This document shows, piece by piece, positions 14,923-21,596 of a stretch of 21,635 bases of DNA. The stretch comes from an uncultured Bacillaceae bacterium (GTDB lineage: Bacteria > Bacillota > Bacilli > Bacillales > Pradoshiaceae): contig CAJGCH010000019.1 of the NCBI GenBank assembly GCA_904501845.1, forward strand, positions 1-21,635. Reading direction: 5' to 3'. The position numbers and the translations under genes were made by a program. Numbering within the stretch: position 1 is the stretch's first letter; each line of letters opens with the position of its first letter. The notes beneath the pieces are model-generated. The model made no database searches and was not told where the DNA came from. It saw only the letters and a program-made list of their open reading frames with translations.

Positions 14923-15963
14923 TTATGGCAGTAAGATGACTTTTCCGCATTGACCCTTAATCATTAAGTCAAACCCTTTTTCAAACTCCTCGAGAGGAAA
15001 TTGGTGTGTAATGACCTTGGACGCATCGACCAGGCCAGACTTCAATAACCGTGATACTTGCTGCCAGGTCTTGAACATTTGCCTGCCTGTAATGCCTTGG
15101 ACGGTTAGACCCTTAAACACAATATCATTGGTTATATCTATGGACACCGGTTTAACGGGGAGGCTCAAAATAGATACTCTCCCTCCATTCGTTGCCATCT
15201 TGAACCCTTGATTGATTGCATCGGGATGACCGCTCATTTCACAAACAACATCGACACCCATCCCCTCTGTCAAATGCTTAATTGACTCCAGCACATCTTC
15301 CTTGGCAGAATTGATTATTGCATTAGCTCCCATGCCCTTTGCCAATCCTAATCTATACTCATTGACATCAAGCGCGATAATCTTTGAAGCCCCTGAAGCC
15401 TTTGCCACTCCAACCGCCATGATACCAATTGGACCGCATCCAATGACAGCGATGGTCTTCCCTGCAATCTCACCTGAGAGGACAGTATGCACGGCATTAC
15501 CCATCGGCTCTTGGATTGATGCCATAGCAGCCGGCATATCTTCAGGATTAATCCACACATTCTGCGCAGGAAGGGCAACATATTCAGCAAAGCATCCTTG
15601 CGTATCGACGCCAATAATTTGCGTCTCTTGGCAAATATGGGACTGCCCTGTCATGCATTGAGGACATCTTCCGCAAACAATATGTGTTTCTGCTGATACA
15701 TGATCGCCTATATGGATACCTGAAACGGCGGCACCAACCTCAACCACTTCCCCGGCAAATTCATGTCCAAAAGCATACGGGGGATTAACTCTGTTCTTTG
15801 CCCAGTCATCCCACGTATAAATATGCACATCTGTCCCGCAAATGGAGGTGGCCTTTACCTTGATGAGAACTTCATCATCCCGAATGGATGGAATATCAAT
15901 CATCATTAATTCAGCCCCAAATCCCCTTTTCGTCTTAACAACCGCTTTCATTTTCCCGTCCAA
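14923..15963 (-). CDS. tdh: L-threonine 3-dehydrogenase
   Basis: The zinc-dependent medium-chain dehydrogenase oxidises L-threonine with NAD to 2-amino-3-oxobutyrate, the substrate of the adjacent Kbl. The 346-residue protein has catalytic-zinc residues Cys42 (SICGTDVHIY) and His67-Glu68 (GHEFAGE), a structural zinc set of Cys97, 100, 103 and 111 (CGRCPQCMTGQSHIC), and the NAD-binding VIGCGPIGIM near 174-182. The given start is TTG (15961-15963), which gives MDGKMKA and resembles the B. subtilis N-terminus. The ATG at 15951 is an alternative, with GGACGGG 3 bases before it. The start is therefore uncertain by 4 residues. Transcription likely begins at the good promoter about 40 bases upstream and continues into kbl. 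Confidence 0.97.
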   Translation of the reverse strand: MDGKMKAVVKTKRGFGAELMMIDIPSIRDDEVLIKVKATSICGTDVHIYTWDDWAKNRVNPPYAFGHEFAGEVVEVGAAVSGIHIGDHVSAETHIVCGRCPQCMTGQSHICQETQIIGVDTQGCFAEYVALPAQNVWINPEDMPAAMASIQEPMGNAVHTVLSGEIAGKTIAVIGCGPIGIMAVGVAKASGASKIIALDVNEYRLGLAKGMGANAIINSAKEDVLESIKHLTEGMGVDVVCEMSGHPDAINQGFKMATNGGRVSILSLPVKPVSIDITNDIVFKGLTVQGITGRQMFKTWQQVSRLLKSGLVDASKVITHQFPLEEFEKGFDLMIKGQCGKVILLP

Positions 15964-16003
15964 CTAAACTCACATCCTTTATTAAACCATCGATATCACA
16001 GAA

Positions 16004-16032
16004 ATTTTAGAATAATAACCATATTTTGTAAA
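16004..16032 (-). promoter_or_regulatory. Sigma-A promoter of tdh-kbl
   Basis: On the minus strand TTTACA (16027-16032) and TAAAAT (16004-16009), each 5/6 to consensus, are separated by exactly 17 bases. The predicted leader to tdh is about 35 bases. This is one of the best promoter matches seen in the window. Confidence 0.6.
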
Positions 16033-16124
16033 GAGCATTTCCTTCCCGTATAGACATCTGCCCCTGCAGTAAATATTTTTCTGTCATAATTACTTTCTAC
16101 TTCCTCCATCTGTTGTTTGAATAT

Positions 16125-16171
16125 AAAAAAGGACTGTATGATTACCCGTTAAAATCATACAGTCCTTTTTT
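16125..16171. terminator. Bidirectional terminator after the sortase-like gene
   Basis: An 18-base arm of six A then GGACTGTATGAT (16125-16142) pairs perfectly with its complement (16154-16171). Both strands therefore have a hairpin followed by T. The right arm reaches the sortase-like stop codon at 16170. It isolates the tdh promoter from upstream transcription. Confidence 0.93.
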
Positions 16172-16754
16172 ATTTTGTCTTGTTTGCAATAACGGCAACT
16201 AGCCTGCCCTCTCCATCAAACGTATTAGTCACAAGAGCGAGCTGCTCATGAGCGTCATCCAGCAAGTTTTTCCATTTATCCTTATCAATAATTCTGCTAT
16301 CTGTTACTTCATATAAATAGGTTCCCTCGTAATTAATAATCTCGATTCGATCTTTACTCTCAAGCTTTGTCAGTTGATTAAATAACGGTCCTGAATCAAT
16401 GACCCTATATCCGGCTATTACGATAGTGCCTCCTTTATTTGGATAGGCGGTTCCCCCTACATGTCCTGCCGCATCGGCTAAGTCTTGCTGCAGGATTCCA
16501 TCGACAATCGGAACGTTCAGGTTGAGCTTTTCGATAACCAATCGCCCGATAACATCCCCGTCCTCATAGGGCGGCTCCGTCATCTTTCTTTGATTGTCCT
16601 TGCTGGTGGTTTGTTTATCCACGTTCATAGCGATACTGTTCTCTTCTTCATATCTCTCTCCGGCTGCATACTCGTTTCTTATTAGATCCACAACGGGGGA
16701 TAATAAGAAATACAGGCCCATAAAAGACAAAAAGATAACAAACTTCTTTCTCAT
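16170..16754 (-). CDS. Sortase-fold (class D-like) membrane protein lacking catalytic His and Cys
   Basis: The 194-residue protein has one N-terminal membrane segment (5-25), a polar linker, and a C-terminal sortase-like barrel from about 67: IGRLVIEKLNLNVPIVDG, then GHVGGTAYPNKGGTIVIAG, LFNQLTKLESKDRIEI and the final strand GRLVAVIA. Active class D sortases carry His in a GHR motif and Cys in a TC motif. Here the matching sites are Tyr116 (IAGYR, codon TAT) and Asn177 (LVTNTF, codon AAT), while Arg184 (GRLVAV) is kept. Transpeptidation by the usual cysteine mechanism is therefore not expected. The frame is otherwise open and the strand pattern intact, so it may be a repurposed pseudoenzyme rather than a decayed gene. 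The ribosome binding site is weak (GAGAG, 10 bases from ATG). It follows a 53-residue membrane ORF by 38 bases. Confidence 0.85.
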   Translation of the reverse strand: MRKKFVIFLSFMGLYFLLSPVVDLIRNEYAAGERYEEENSIAMNVDKQTTSKDNQRKMTEPPYEDGDVIGRLVIEKLNLNVPIVDGILQQDLADAAGHVGGTAYPNKGGTIVIAGYRVIDSGPLFNQLTKLESKDRIEIINYEGTYLYEVTDSRIIDKDKWKNLLDDAHEQLALVTNTFDGEGRLVAVIANKTK

Positions 16755-16792
16755 TGAATATACTCTCGAGCTGCTTAAAAGCCACGCTATTA

Positions 16793-16954
16793 TTAAATGA
16801 TTGCACCGGTAATTTGCTTAAGATACGATTCTTCGCCTCCTCTGCCTTCTATCCAGTGCACTCTACCCGTTATCTCTGTTCCCTCAATATCGAAATTCAG
16901 AAAGAATAATAATGTAAACATGAGTGCGGTGACAATCATAGGTGTTTTTCTCAT
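16793..16954 (-). CDS. Small single-pass membrane or secreted peptide upstream of the sortase-like gene
   Basis: The 53-codon frame starts MRKTPMIVTALMFTLLFFL and ends with a short polar tail (about 24-53) containing VHWIEGRGGEESYL. The first 20 residues form a membrane segment or signal peptide. The frame is open further upstream (to an ATG at 17023), but the ATG at 16954 is the only one with a possible ribosome binding site (AAAGG, 10 bases away). It probably shares a transcript with the sortase-like gene. Both genes begin in the same 12-base context TTCAATGAGAAA. I recognise no family and see no LPxTG motif. It could be a partner of the sortase-like protein, a remnant of a larger gene, or not expressed. 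Confidence 0.45.
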   Translation of the reverse strand: MRKTPMIVTALMFTLLFFLNFDIEGTEITGRVHWIEGRGGEESYLKQITGAII

Positions 16955-16983
16955 TGAAGTTCTGCCTTTCATATGAAATTCAT

Positions 16984-17007
16984 AAAAAAGTATATCTATA
17001 CTTTTTT
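16984..17007. repeat. Perfect 11-bp inverted repeat with 2-base loop
   Basis: AAAAAAGTATA (16984-16994) and TATACTTTTTT (16997-17007) are perfect inverted arms around TC. The stem is AT-rich and ends in T on either strand. It lies 29 bases before the start of the 53-residue ORF, in its leader or promoter. It may be an operator or a weak bidirectional terminator. Confidence 0.5.
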
Positions 17008-17085
17008 CCCCTGACTCACCCATGCAAACAGCTAAAATTATCCCTGATAAGGATATTTATGTATACCATACTGAAAAAAGCATAC

Positions 17086-17123
17086 GAAAAAGAGCAGAAA
17101 CATTTGAACAAACATTTCTGCCC
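17086..17123 (-). terminator. Terminator of the korA-korB operon
   Basis: GAGCAGAAACATTTG (17092-17106) and CAAACATTTCTGCCC (17109-17123) form a stem of about 14 bp with a tight loop. On the minus strand a T-run follows. It begins about 24 bases after the korB stop. Confidence 0.92.
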
Positions 17124-17147
17124 TTCTTCATCCTAGAGTATCATCCA

Positions 17148-18014
17148 TTAGATAAATTCAGTAGTTAAGCGATCAAAATCATCCTGTGTCAATTCAAGAT
17201 TCGCTGCTGATAATGGTTCATCCGAATAACCAGACACCAATTCCTGGTAGGAAGGCTGCTCGGTGTTTTGATAAATCAAGCCAGTGACGAGCCCCTCATG
17301 CTGCATGAGCGTCTGCATCGCCATTTCCTTGTTGTTGGGGTCATAGCCTTCAATGGTGCTTAGTTTCGTTAAATTCTCCTTAAACCAATCATACGTGTTA
17401 ATTTTGTTATAGGTGACACAAGGACTGAACACATTGATCAAGGAGAAGCCTTTATGACGGATTCCAGCCTCTATCAATGCAGTCAAGTCCTTCAAATCAC
17501 TTGAGAAGCTTTGTGCGACAAAGGTTGCCCCAACTGACAGCGCCATTTCCATCGGGGAGATAGCTTGTTCAATTGAGCCTGATGGCGTTGACTTTGTTTT
17601 AAATCCAGCAGCGGACCGAGGGGATGTTTGCCCCTTTGTTAATCCATAGATTTGGTTGTCCATGACAATATAAGTAATATCAATGTTTCTGCGAATGGCA
17701 TGGACCGTGTGACCCATTCCAATCGCAAACCCATCCCCATCCCCGCCTGAGGCAAGTACTGTCAATTCCCGGTTCGCCATTTTGACACCCTGCGCAATTG
17801 GAAGGGACCTGCCGTGGATGCTATGGAAGCCATAGGATTGAATATAGCCTGAAATACGGCCTGAACAGCCAATGCCAGAAATGACCGCTAATTGGTCGGG
17901 TTCAAGGCCTACATTGGCCGCTGCCCTTTGGATGGATGCCTGAACAGAGAAATCTCCACAGCCAGGGCACCAGTTTGGTTTGACATTATTTCGAAAGTCC
18001 TTGAATGTAGCCAA
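17148..18014 (-). CDS. korB: 2-oxoacid:ferredoxin oxidoreductase, beta subunit
   Basis: This is the thiamine-diphosphate-binding subunit of a 2-oxoglutarate (or general 2-oxoacid):ferredoxin oxidoreductase, converting a 2-oxoacid plus CoA to acyl-CoA, CO2 and reduced ferredoxin. The 288-residue protein has Cys16 and Cys19 (WCPGCGD), Cys50 (GIGCSGR) and Cys199 (FSPCVTYN), the four ligands expected for one 4Fe-4S cluster. The TPP/Mg motif GDGDGFAIG is at 91-99, followed by DNQIYGLTKGQTSPRS. The start codon is TTG (18012-18014), supported by AAGGAG 9 bases upstream. It abuts the korA stop (TAATTG), so the two subunits are coupled. The substrate preference, 2-oxoglutarate versus pyruvate or branched oxoacids, is inferred from the usual Bacillus naming. 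Confidence 0.95.
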   Translation of the reverse strand: MATFKDFRNNVKPNWCPGCGDFSVQASIQRAAANVGLEPDQLAVISGIGCSGRISGYIQSYGFHSIHGRSLPIAQGVKMANRELTVLASGGDGDGFAIGMGHTVHAIRRNIDITYIVMDNQIYGLTKGQTSPRSAAGFKTKSTPSGSIEQAISPMEMALSVGATFVAQSFSSDLKDLTALIEAGIRHKGFSLINVFSPCVTYNKINTYDWFKENLTKLSTIEGYDPNNKEMAMQTLMQHEGLVTGLIYQNTEQPSYQELVSGYSDEPLSAANLELTQDDFDRLTTEFI

Positions 18015-19751
18015 TTAAACCAGCTCCTTGCATGTAGTATACACTTCATTCGGCAAGAAAGGATTGCCATCATATTTCAGTATCTTCGTTATCTTTTGCG
18101 CATGGCCAACATTCATTTTCATTAAATTTGCCAGCTGTCCGGTCGCATTATTTTCGATGACAACCACTTTTTTAGCCTTTTCTATATATGGCAGAATCTC
18201 TGTGCTCGGGAATGGATGGATCAATCTTACATGCACATGATTTACCTTGACGCCTTCTGCCTCGAGACGATTCATTACTTCCTCAATTACGCCTCTGGTG
18301 GAGTTGAATCCTACAAAAAGAAGCTCCGGCTCCTCATGTTCAGCGCTGATGTAAAGAGGATTCTTGAAATTGACTGATTCAATCTTCCGCATCCTCTTAT
18401 CCATTTGGGCAACACGGTTTGCTGCCGACTCTGACGGCTTTCCAGTTTCATCATGCTCTACCCCTGTTACATGGTGAATACCATTCTTCATCCCAGGGAT
18501 TACTCTAGGCGATATCCCATCATCCGTAACCTCATAACGCTTGAAATAAGACTTATCCGTCATATCTGGCAATTCTTCCTGTACTAACTTGCCGCGCCTG
18601 AGTTCAACCTTGCTAAAATCAAGCGGTTCGACCGTCTGCTTTCCTAAGGATAGCTGCAAATCAGATAAAACGATAACAGGACATTGATATTCTTCAGCCA
18701 GGTTAAAAGCCTCTACGGTGTCATAGAATGCCTCCTGCACTGTACTAGGAGCCACGACTATCTTCGGAATCTCCCCATGCGTTCCATAAATCATCGCCAT
18801 CAAATCCGATTGCTCCTGCTTAGTTGGCATTCCGGTGGATGGTCCTCCCCTTTGCGTATCGACGATGACAAGCGGCGTTTCAGTAATACCGGACAAGCCG
18901 ATTGCCTCCATCATCAGAGAAAGACCAGGACCTGCTGATGCTGTTAAACTGCGGACTCCGGCATAGTTTGCACCAATCGCCATCGTACAAGCGGCAATTT
19001 CGTCTTCTGTCTGTATAACCGTACCGCCAAACTTCGGCAAGTGTTTAATCAAATATTCCATAATCTCAGAAGCTGGAGTAATTGGGTATGCAGCCATGAA
19101 GCGCGCCCCCCCTGCGAGTGCCCCCATTGCAATGGCATCATTGCCTATCATGAACAAGCGCTTTTGGCCGTCAGCTTGCGCTAATTGAAGCATTCCTGCC
19201 TTATCGCCGAGCTTCTCAAGCGCATAATCATAACCAGCCCTAATAGCATTCAAGTTCTTCTCTACGACCTGAGGACCTTTTCGGCCAAAGATTTCATCAA
19301 CAACTTCGGAGAAAACAGCTGTGTCCAAGCCCAAGACAGCACTAGAGGCTCCAATAGCGACCATGTTTTTCATCAAGGATGTCCCAAGCTCTGACGCTAT
19401 CTCTGTAAATGGAACGACATATAAAGCAGCCTCTGCATCAGATGGAGCTACCGGCCTAAATTTAGCATCGGCTAAAATAATCCCATTACTATGTAATTCT
19501 TTGTAGTTAACATCAATTGTTTCTTGGTCAAATGCAACCAGCACGTCCAAATCATCCGCTATCGAACGTATTTCTCTTGTGCTGACCCTTATCTTATTAT
19601 TTGTATGGCCGCCTTTAATACGGGAGGAAAAATGACGGTATCCGTATAAATAATAGCCTAAACGATTCAAAGCAATCGAAAAAATCTCTCCAGTACTCTC
19701 TATGCCCTCACCTTGCTGCCCTCCAACTTTCCATGAAAGTTGATCGTTCAT
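18015..19751 (-). CDS. korA: 2-oxoacid:ferredoxin oxidoreductase, alpha subunit (gamma-alpha fusion)
   Basis: The 578-residue protein fuses the gamma domain (about 1-190, beginning WKVGGQQGEGIESTGEIF, with FSSRIKGGHTNNKIRVS at 41-57) to the alpha pyrimidine-binding domain. The alpha part starts near 198 (RLFMIGNDAIAMGALAGG) with the diagnostic YPITPASEI at 222-230. SAGPGLSLMMEAIGLSG and DTQRGGPSTGMPTKQEQSDL contact TPP, and a C-terminal CoA-binding region follows near 480-570 (LLFVGFNSTRGVIEEV). It is the usual partner of KorB, encoded directly downstream. The complex is cytosolic, oxygen-sensitive to varying degrees, and needs a ferredoxin that is not encoded here. AAGGGG and AGGG lie before the ATG. 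No convincing promoter was found in the 166-base gap to the dipeptidase gene. Confidence 0.95.
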   Translation of the reverse strand: MNDQLSWKVGGQQGEGIESTGEIFSIALNRLGYYLYGYRHFSSRIKGGHTNNKIRVSTREIRSIADDLDVLVAFDQETIDVNYKELHSNGIILADAKFRPVAPSDAEAALYVVPFTEIASELGTSLMKNMVAIGASSAVLGLDTAVFSEVVDEIFGRKGPQVVEKNLNAIRAGYDYALEKLGDKAGMLQLAQADGQKRLFMIGNDAIAMGALAGGARFMAAYPITPASEIMEYLIKHLPKFGGTVIQTEDEIAACTMAIGANYAGVRSLTASAGPGLSLMMEAIGLSGITETPLVIVDTQRGGPSTGMPTKQEQSDLMAMIYGTHGEIPKIVVAPSTVQEAFYDTVEAFNLAEEYQCPVIVLSDLQLSLGKQTVEPLDFSKVELRRGKLVQEELPDMTDKSYFKRYEVTDDGISPRVIPGMKNGIHHVTGVEHDETGKPSESAANRVAQMDKRMRKIESVNFKNPLYISAEHEEPELLFVGFNSTRGVIEEVMNRLEAEGVKVNHVHVRLIHPFPSTEILPYIEKAKKVVVIENNATGQLANLMKMNVGHAQKITKILKYDGNPFLPNEVYTTCKELV

Positions 19752-19917
19752 TTGCCCTACACCCCTTCTAATCCATCAGAAATACGTACCTCTATCAGGT
19801 GATGAATTTTCTTCCAAATATACAAAAAGAAACCATCTAAACGTATTTAATATTAAGCGTAGTCCCCCAAAAGCGCAACCCTTTTGAGCTAATTTGTCAA
19901 AAAATTATAAAAATAAT

Positions 19918-20838
19918 TTATACATAGCAGGAAGCGAAATTATTATATAAAAATCCGCGGACATCCTCTTCTGAATAGTGCTTGAGCAGTTCATTCACTA
20001 AATTTATATATGCTTCTATCTTATCTAAGCCGATGACCGTCTGATCAATCCCGTCAAAGTCTGACCCAAATCCTACATGCTTCTTCCCTCCTAAGGAACA
20101 TACATGATCTACGTGATGAAGAACATCTGAAATGGTCGCCTTCGTCTCAATGGTAAGAAAATCAGGCACAAAAGTGATTCCGATTCGACCGTCATGATGA
20201 ATCAGCGCCTTTAATTGCTCATCGGTTAAATTCCTTGGATGCGGCGCGATCGAGTGACAGTTTGAATGAGAGGCAATCACCTTTTTGTGCAGCTCCAGGC
20301 ACTCCCAAAAACCCGCCTCCGCAAGATGGGAGACATCACACCAACACCCTCTTTCATCCAAAAGGGAAACAACTTCCTTTCCGAATCTCGTCAGCCCTCC
20401 TTGGCGCTCTTCAAGCACGCCGTCAGCGAGGGCGTTAGCATGGTTCCATGTCAATCCAACAGAACGGACACCAAGCCTCAGCAGGGTTCTAAGACGCAAA
20501 AGATCCATCTCGATACAGTCGCACCCTTCTAATGCAAGGATTGCACCTATTTCTCCTTCATCCAGGGATACGAGGTCCTCTTTGCTTCCAATAAACTTTA
20601 ACCCGGCCTGATTAATGATTCTCTCAAAGAATAATTCCGCCATAGTAAGTGCTGCTTCAAACCGCATGGAAGGATGAATGACTTCAGGTACATAAATAGC
20701 AAAGACTTGCACCGAAACACCGACCTTCCTCATTCCTGATTTTGTCACATGCAAAAGAGAGCCATCTAAAAAGTCAAGTTTTGGCTCTATCAGCATTTTC
20801 ATTAGTACATCACAATGAGCATCAAATATTTTCATCAT
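19918..20838 (-). CDS. Peptidase M19 (membrane dipeptidase-like) family metallopeptidase
   Basis: The 306-residue TIM-barrel protein has all family metal ligands: His8 and Asp10 (DAHCDVL), Glu104 (LALEGCD), His171 (DVSHLAE) and His191 (ASHSNCH). Arg202 (PHPRNLTDEQ) and Asp260 (GFGSDFDGI) contact substrate. M19 enzymes hydrolyse dipeptides, sometimes with D-residues, using two zinc ions. No signal peptide is seen, so it is probably cytosolic. The frame is open upstream to 20904, but the start at 20838 is chosen because AGGAGG lies 6 bases before it; the second ATG at 20835 is equally possible. It is between spoVS (with its own terminator) and korA. From memory, spoVS-dipeptidase-korA-korB also occurs in the B. 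cereus group. Confidence 0.94.
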   Translation of the reverse strand: MMKIFDAHCDVLMKMLIEPKLDFLDGSLLHVTKSGMRKVGVSVQVFAIYVPEVIHPSMRFEAALTMAELFFERIINQAGLKFIGSKEDLVSLDEGEIGAILALEGCDCIEMDLLRLRTLLRLGVRSVGLTWNHANALADGVLEERQGGLTRFGKEVVSLLDERGCWCDVSHLAEAGFWECLELHKKVIASHSNCHSIAPHPRNLTDEQLKALIHHDGRIGITFVPDFLTIETKATISDVLHHVDHVCSLGGKKHVGFGSDFDGIDQTVIGLDKIEAYINLVNELLKHYSEEDVRGFLYNNFASCYV

Positions 20839-20860
20839 CTGTTTCCTCCTAAAAAGCAAT

Positions 20861-20920
20861 AAAAAAGAGCATCCCCTAATGAAGTCGATATCATTATCAA
20901 TCACTTCATGAGTCCGCTCT
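20861..20920 (-). terminator. Two-tier hairpin terminator between spoVS and the dipeptidase gene
   Basis: The outer arms AGAGC (20866-20870) and GCTCT (20916-20920) enclose an inner pairing of TGAAGT with ACTTCA. On the minus strand a run of six T follows. It begins 9 bases after the spoVS stop. The inner bulges make it longer than the other terminators in the window. Confidence 0.75.
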
Positions 20921-20928
20921 ATAATTGC

Positions 20929-21189
20929 TTACCTAGGTTCAATAATTAACTTAATGGCTGTTCGTTCCTCGCCATCAATCAAGATGTCTGTAAATGCCGG
21001 AATACAAATCAAATCTACACCGCTTGGCGCGACAAATCCCCTTGCAATCGCCACTGCCTTCACTGCCTGATTGAGCGCACCAGCTCCTATAGCCTGGATT
21101 TCTGCTGCGCCCCTTTCACGCAATACACCTGCCAGTGCTCCGGCAACGGAATTTGGATTCGATTTCGCTGATACTTTTAATATTTCCAT
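20929..21189 (-). CDS. spoVS: Stage V sporulation protein S
   Basis: The 86-residue protein is a near-invariant SpoVS. It starts MEILKVSAKSNPNSVAGALA, continues AIGAGALNQAVKAVAIARG (about 34-52), and ends with FTDILIDGEERTAIKLIIEP. SpoVS is a small Alba-like, probably nucleic-acid-binding protein that is needed to pass stage V of sporulation in B. subtilis and affects septation. AGGAGG stands 7 bases before the ATG. In B. subtilis it lies close upstream of tdh-kbl and ymcB-ymcA; here dipeptidase, korAB and the sortase-like locus intervene. It is expected to be sigma-H controlled, but I could not place a matching promoter with confidence. Confidence 0.98.
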   Translation of the reverse strand: MEILKVSAKSNPNSVAGALAGVLRERGAAEIQAIGAGALNQAVKAVAIARGFVAPSGVDLICIPAFTDILIDGEERTAIKLIIEPR

Positions 21190-21283
21190 CTCTGGTCCTC
21201 CTCATCTTATTCCAATACATGTCCCCTGGTGAAATTGCATTTTCTGTTAACTATATTCAGTGACTGGATAAGATATGCCAGAC

Positions 21284-21308
21284 AAAAAGACCAGCCTGCG
21301 GCTGGTCT
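21284..21308 (-). terminator. Terminator-like hairpin facing spoVS
   Basis: AGACCAGCC (21288-21296) pairs exactly with GGCTGGTCT (21300-21308) around a 3-base loop. On the minus strand five T follow. It lies 95 bases upstream of spoVS, yet no minus-strand gene lies between it and the plus-strand gene at the window edge. It may shield spoVS from stray transcription or act as an attenuator in a long leader. Confidence 0.7.
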
Positions 21309-21311
21309 CAG

Positions 21312-21346
21312 CTGTAGACAAAATCCATTTAGGGCTTGGTCTGCAG
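21312..21346. repeat. Second imperfect hairpin upstream of the spoVS-facing terminator
   Basis: CTGTAGAC (21312-21319) pairs with GTCTGCAG (21339-21346) with one G-T mismatch, and further partial pairing continues inward. On the minus strand it directly precedes the hairpin at 21284-21308, giving two hairpins in tandem. The gene-free stretch 21190-21590 holds only these hairpins, the palindromic repeat and a short promoter. Confidence 0.45.
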
Positions 21347-21383
21347 TTTTTTATGCTCTTACATTCCATTTTTAGGTGAAAGC

Positions 21384-21505
21384 TATTTTCGGCAGAATGG
21401 ACTCGCTTTCCGTGGGGGAAGCGCTGAGCCAGCTCGCCTTCGGCAAGAGCTGTCATCAGCCTGCCTCCTTCTCCCACAGGAGTCTCGCCCATTCTGCCGA
21501 AAATA
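21384..21505. repeat. Large near-palindromic intergenic repeat (right copy)
   Basis: The 17-base terminal arms TATTTTCGGCAGAATGG (21384-21400) and CCATTCTGCCGAAAATA (21489-21505) are perfect inverted repeats. Inside them ACTCGCTTTCCGTGGGGG and CTCCCACAGGAGTC continue as imperfect arms around a GC-rich core with GCCTTCGGC. The inner wording matches the element at 84-172, so this is the same repeat family with different outer arms. The transcript could fold into one long hairpin. The reading frames across it are not genes. Confidence 0.8.
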
Positions 21506-21558
21506 GGAGTCTGCGCTTCATAAAAATTAGCACTTACAAAACCAACATTTCCTCATTT

Positions 21559-21567
21559 TGGTACAAT
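21559..21567 (+). promoter_or_regulatory. Extended -10 promoter of the gene at the right edge
   Basis: TGGTACAAT combines an extended -10 TG with TACAAT, 5/6 to consensus. No clear -35 box was seen. Transcription would start about 20 bases before the ATG at 21597. Confidence 0.4.
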
Positions 21568-21596
21568 GTAGTTAACGATTCTTATCGAAGGTGATG

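Noticed and set aside
19805..19819. CodY-box-like AATTTTCTTCCAAAT upstream of korA
   Set aside because: About four mismatches to the 15-base consensus are too many in an AT-rich spacer.
19895..19900. Perfect TTGACA on the minus strand in the dipeptidase-korA gap
   Set aside because: No acceptable -10 box lies 16-18 bases downstream, so it was not called as a promoter.
21247..21492. Minus-strand 81-codon frame upstream of spoVS
   Set aside because: It runs through the palindromic repeat and two hairpins, lacks a ribosome binding site and resembles no protein.
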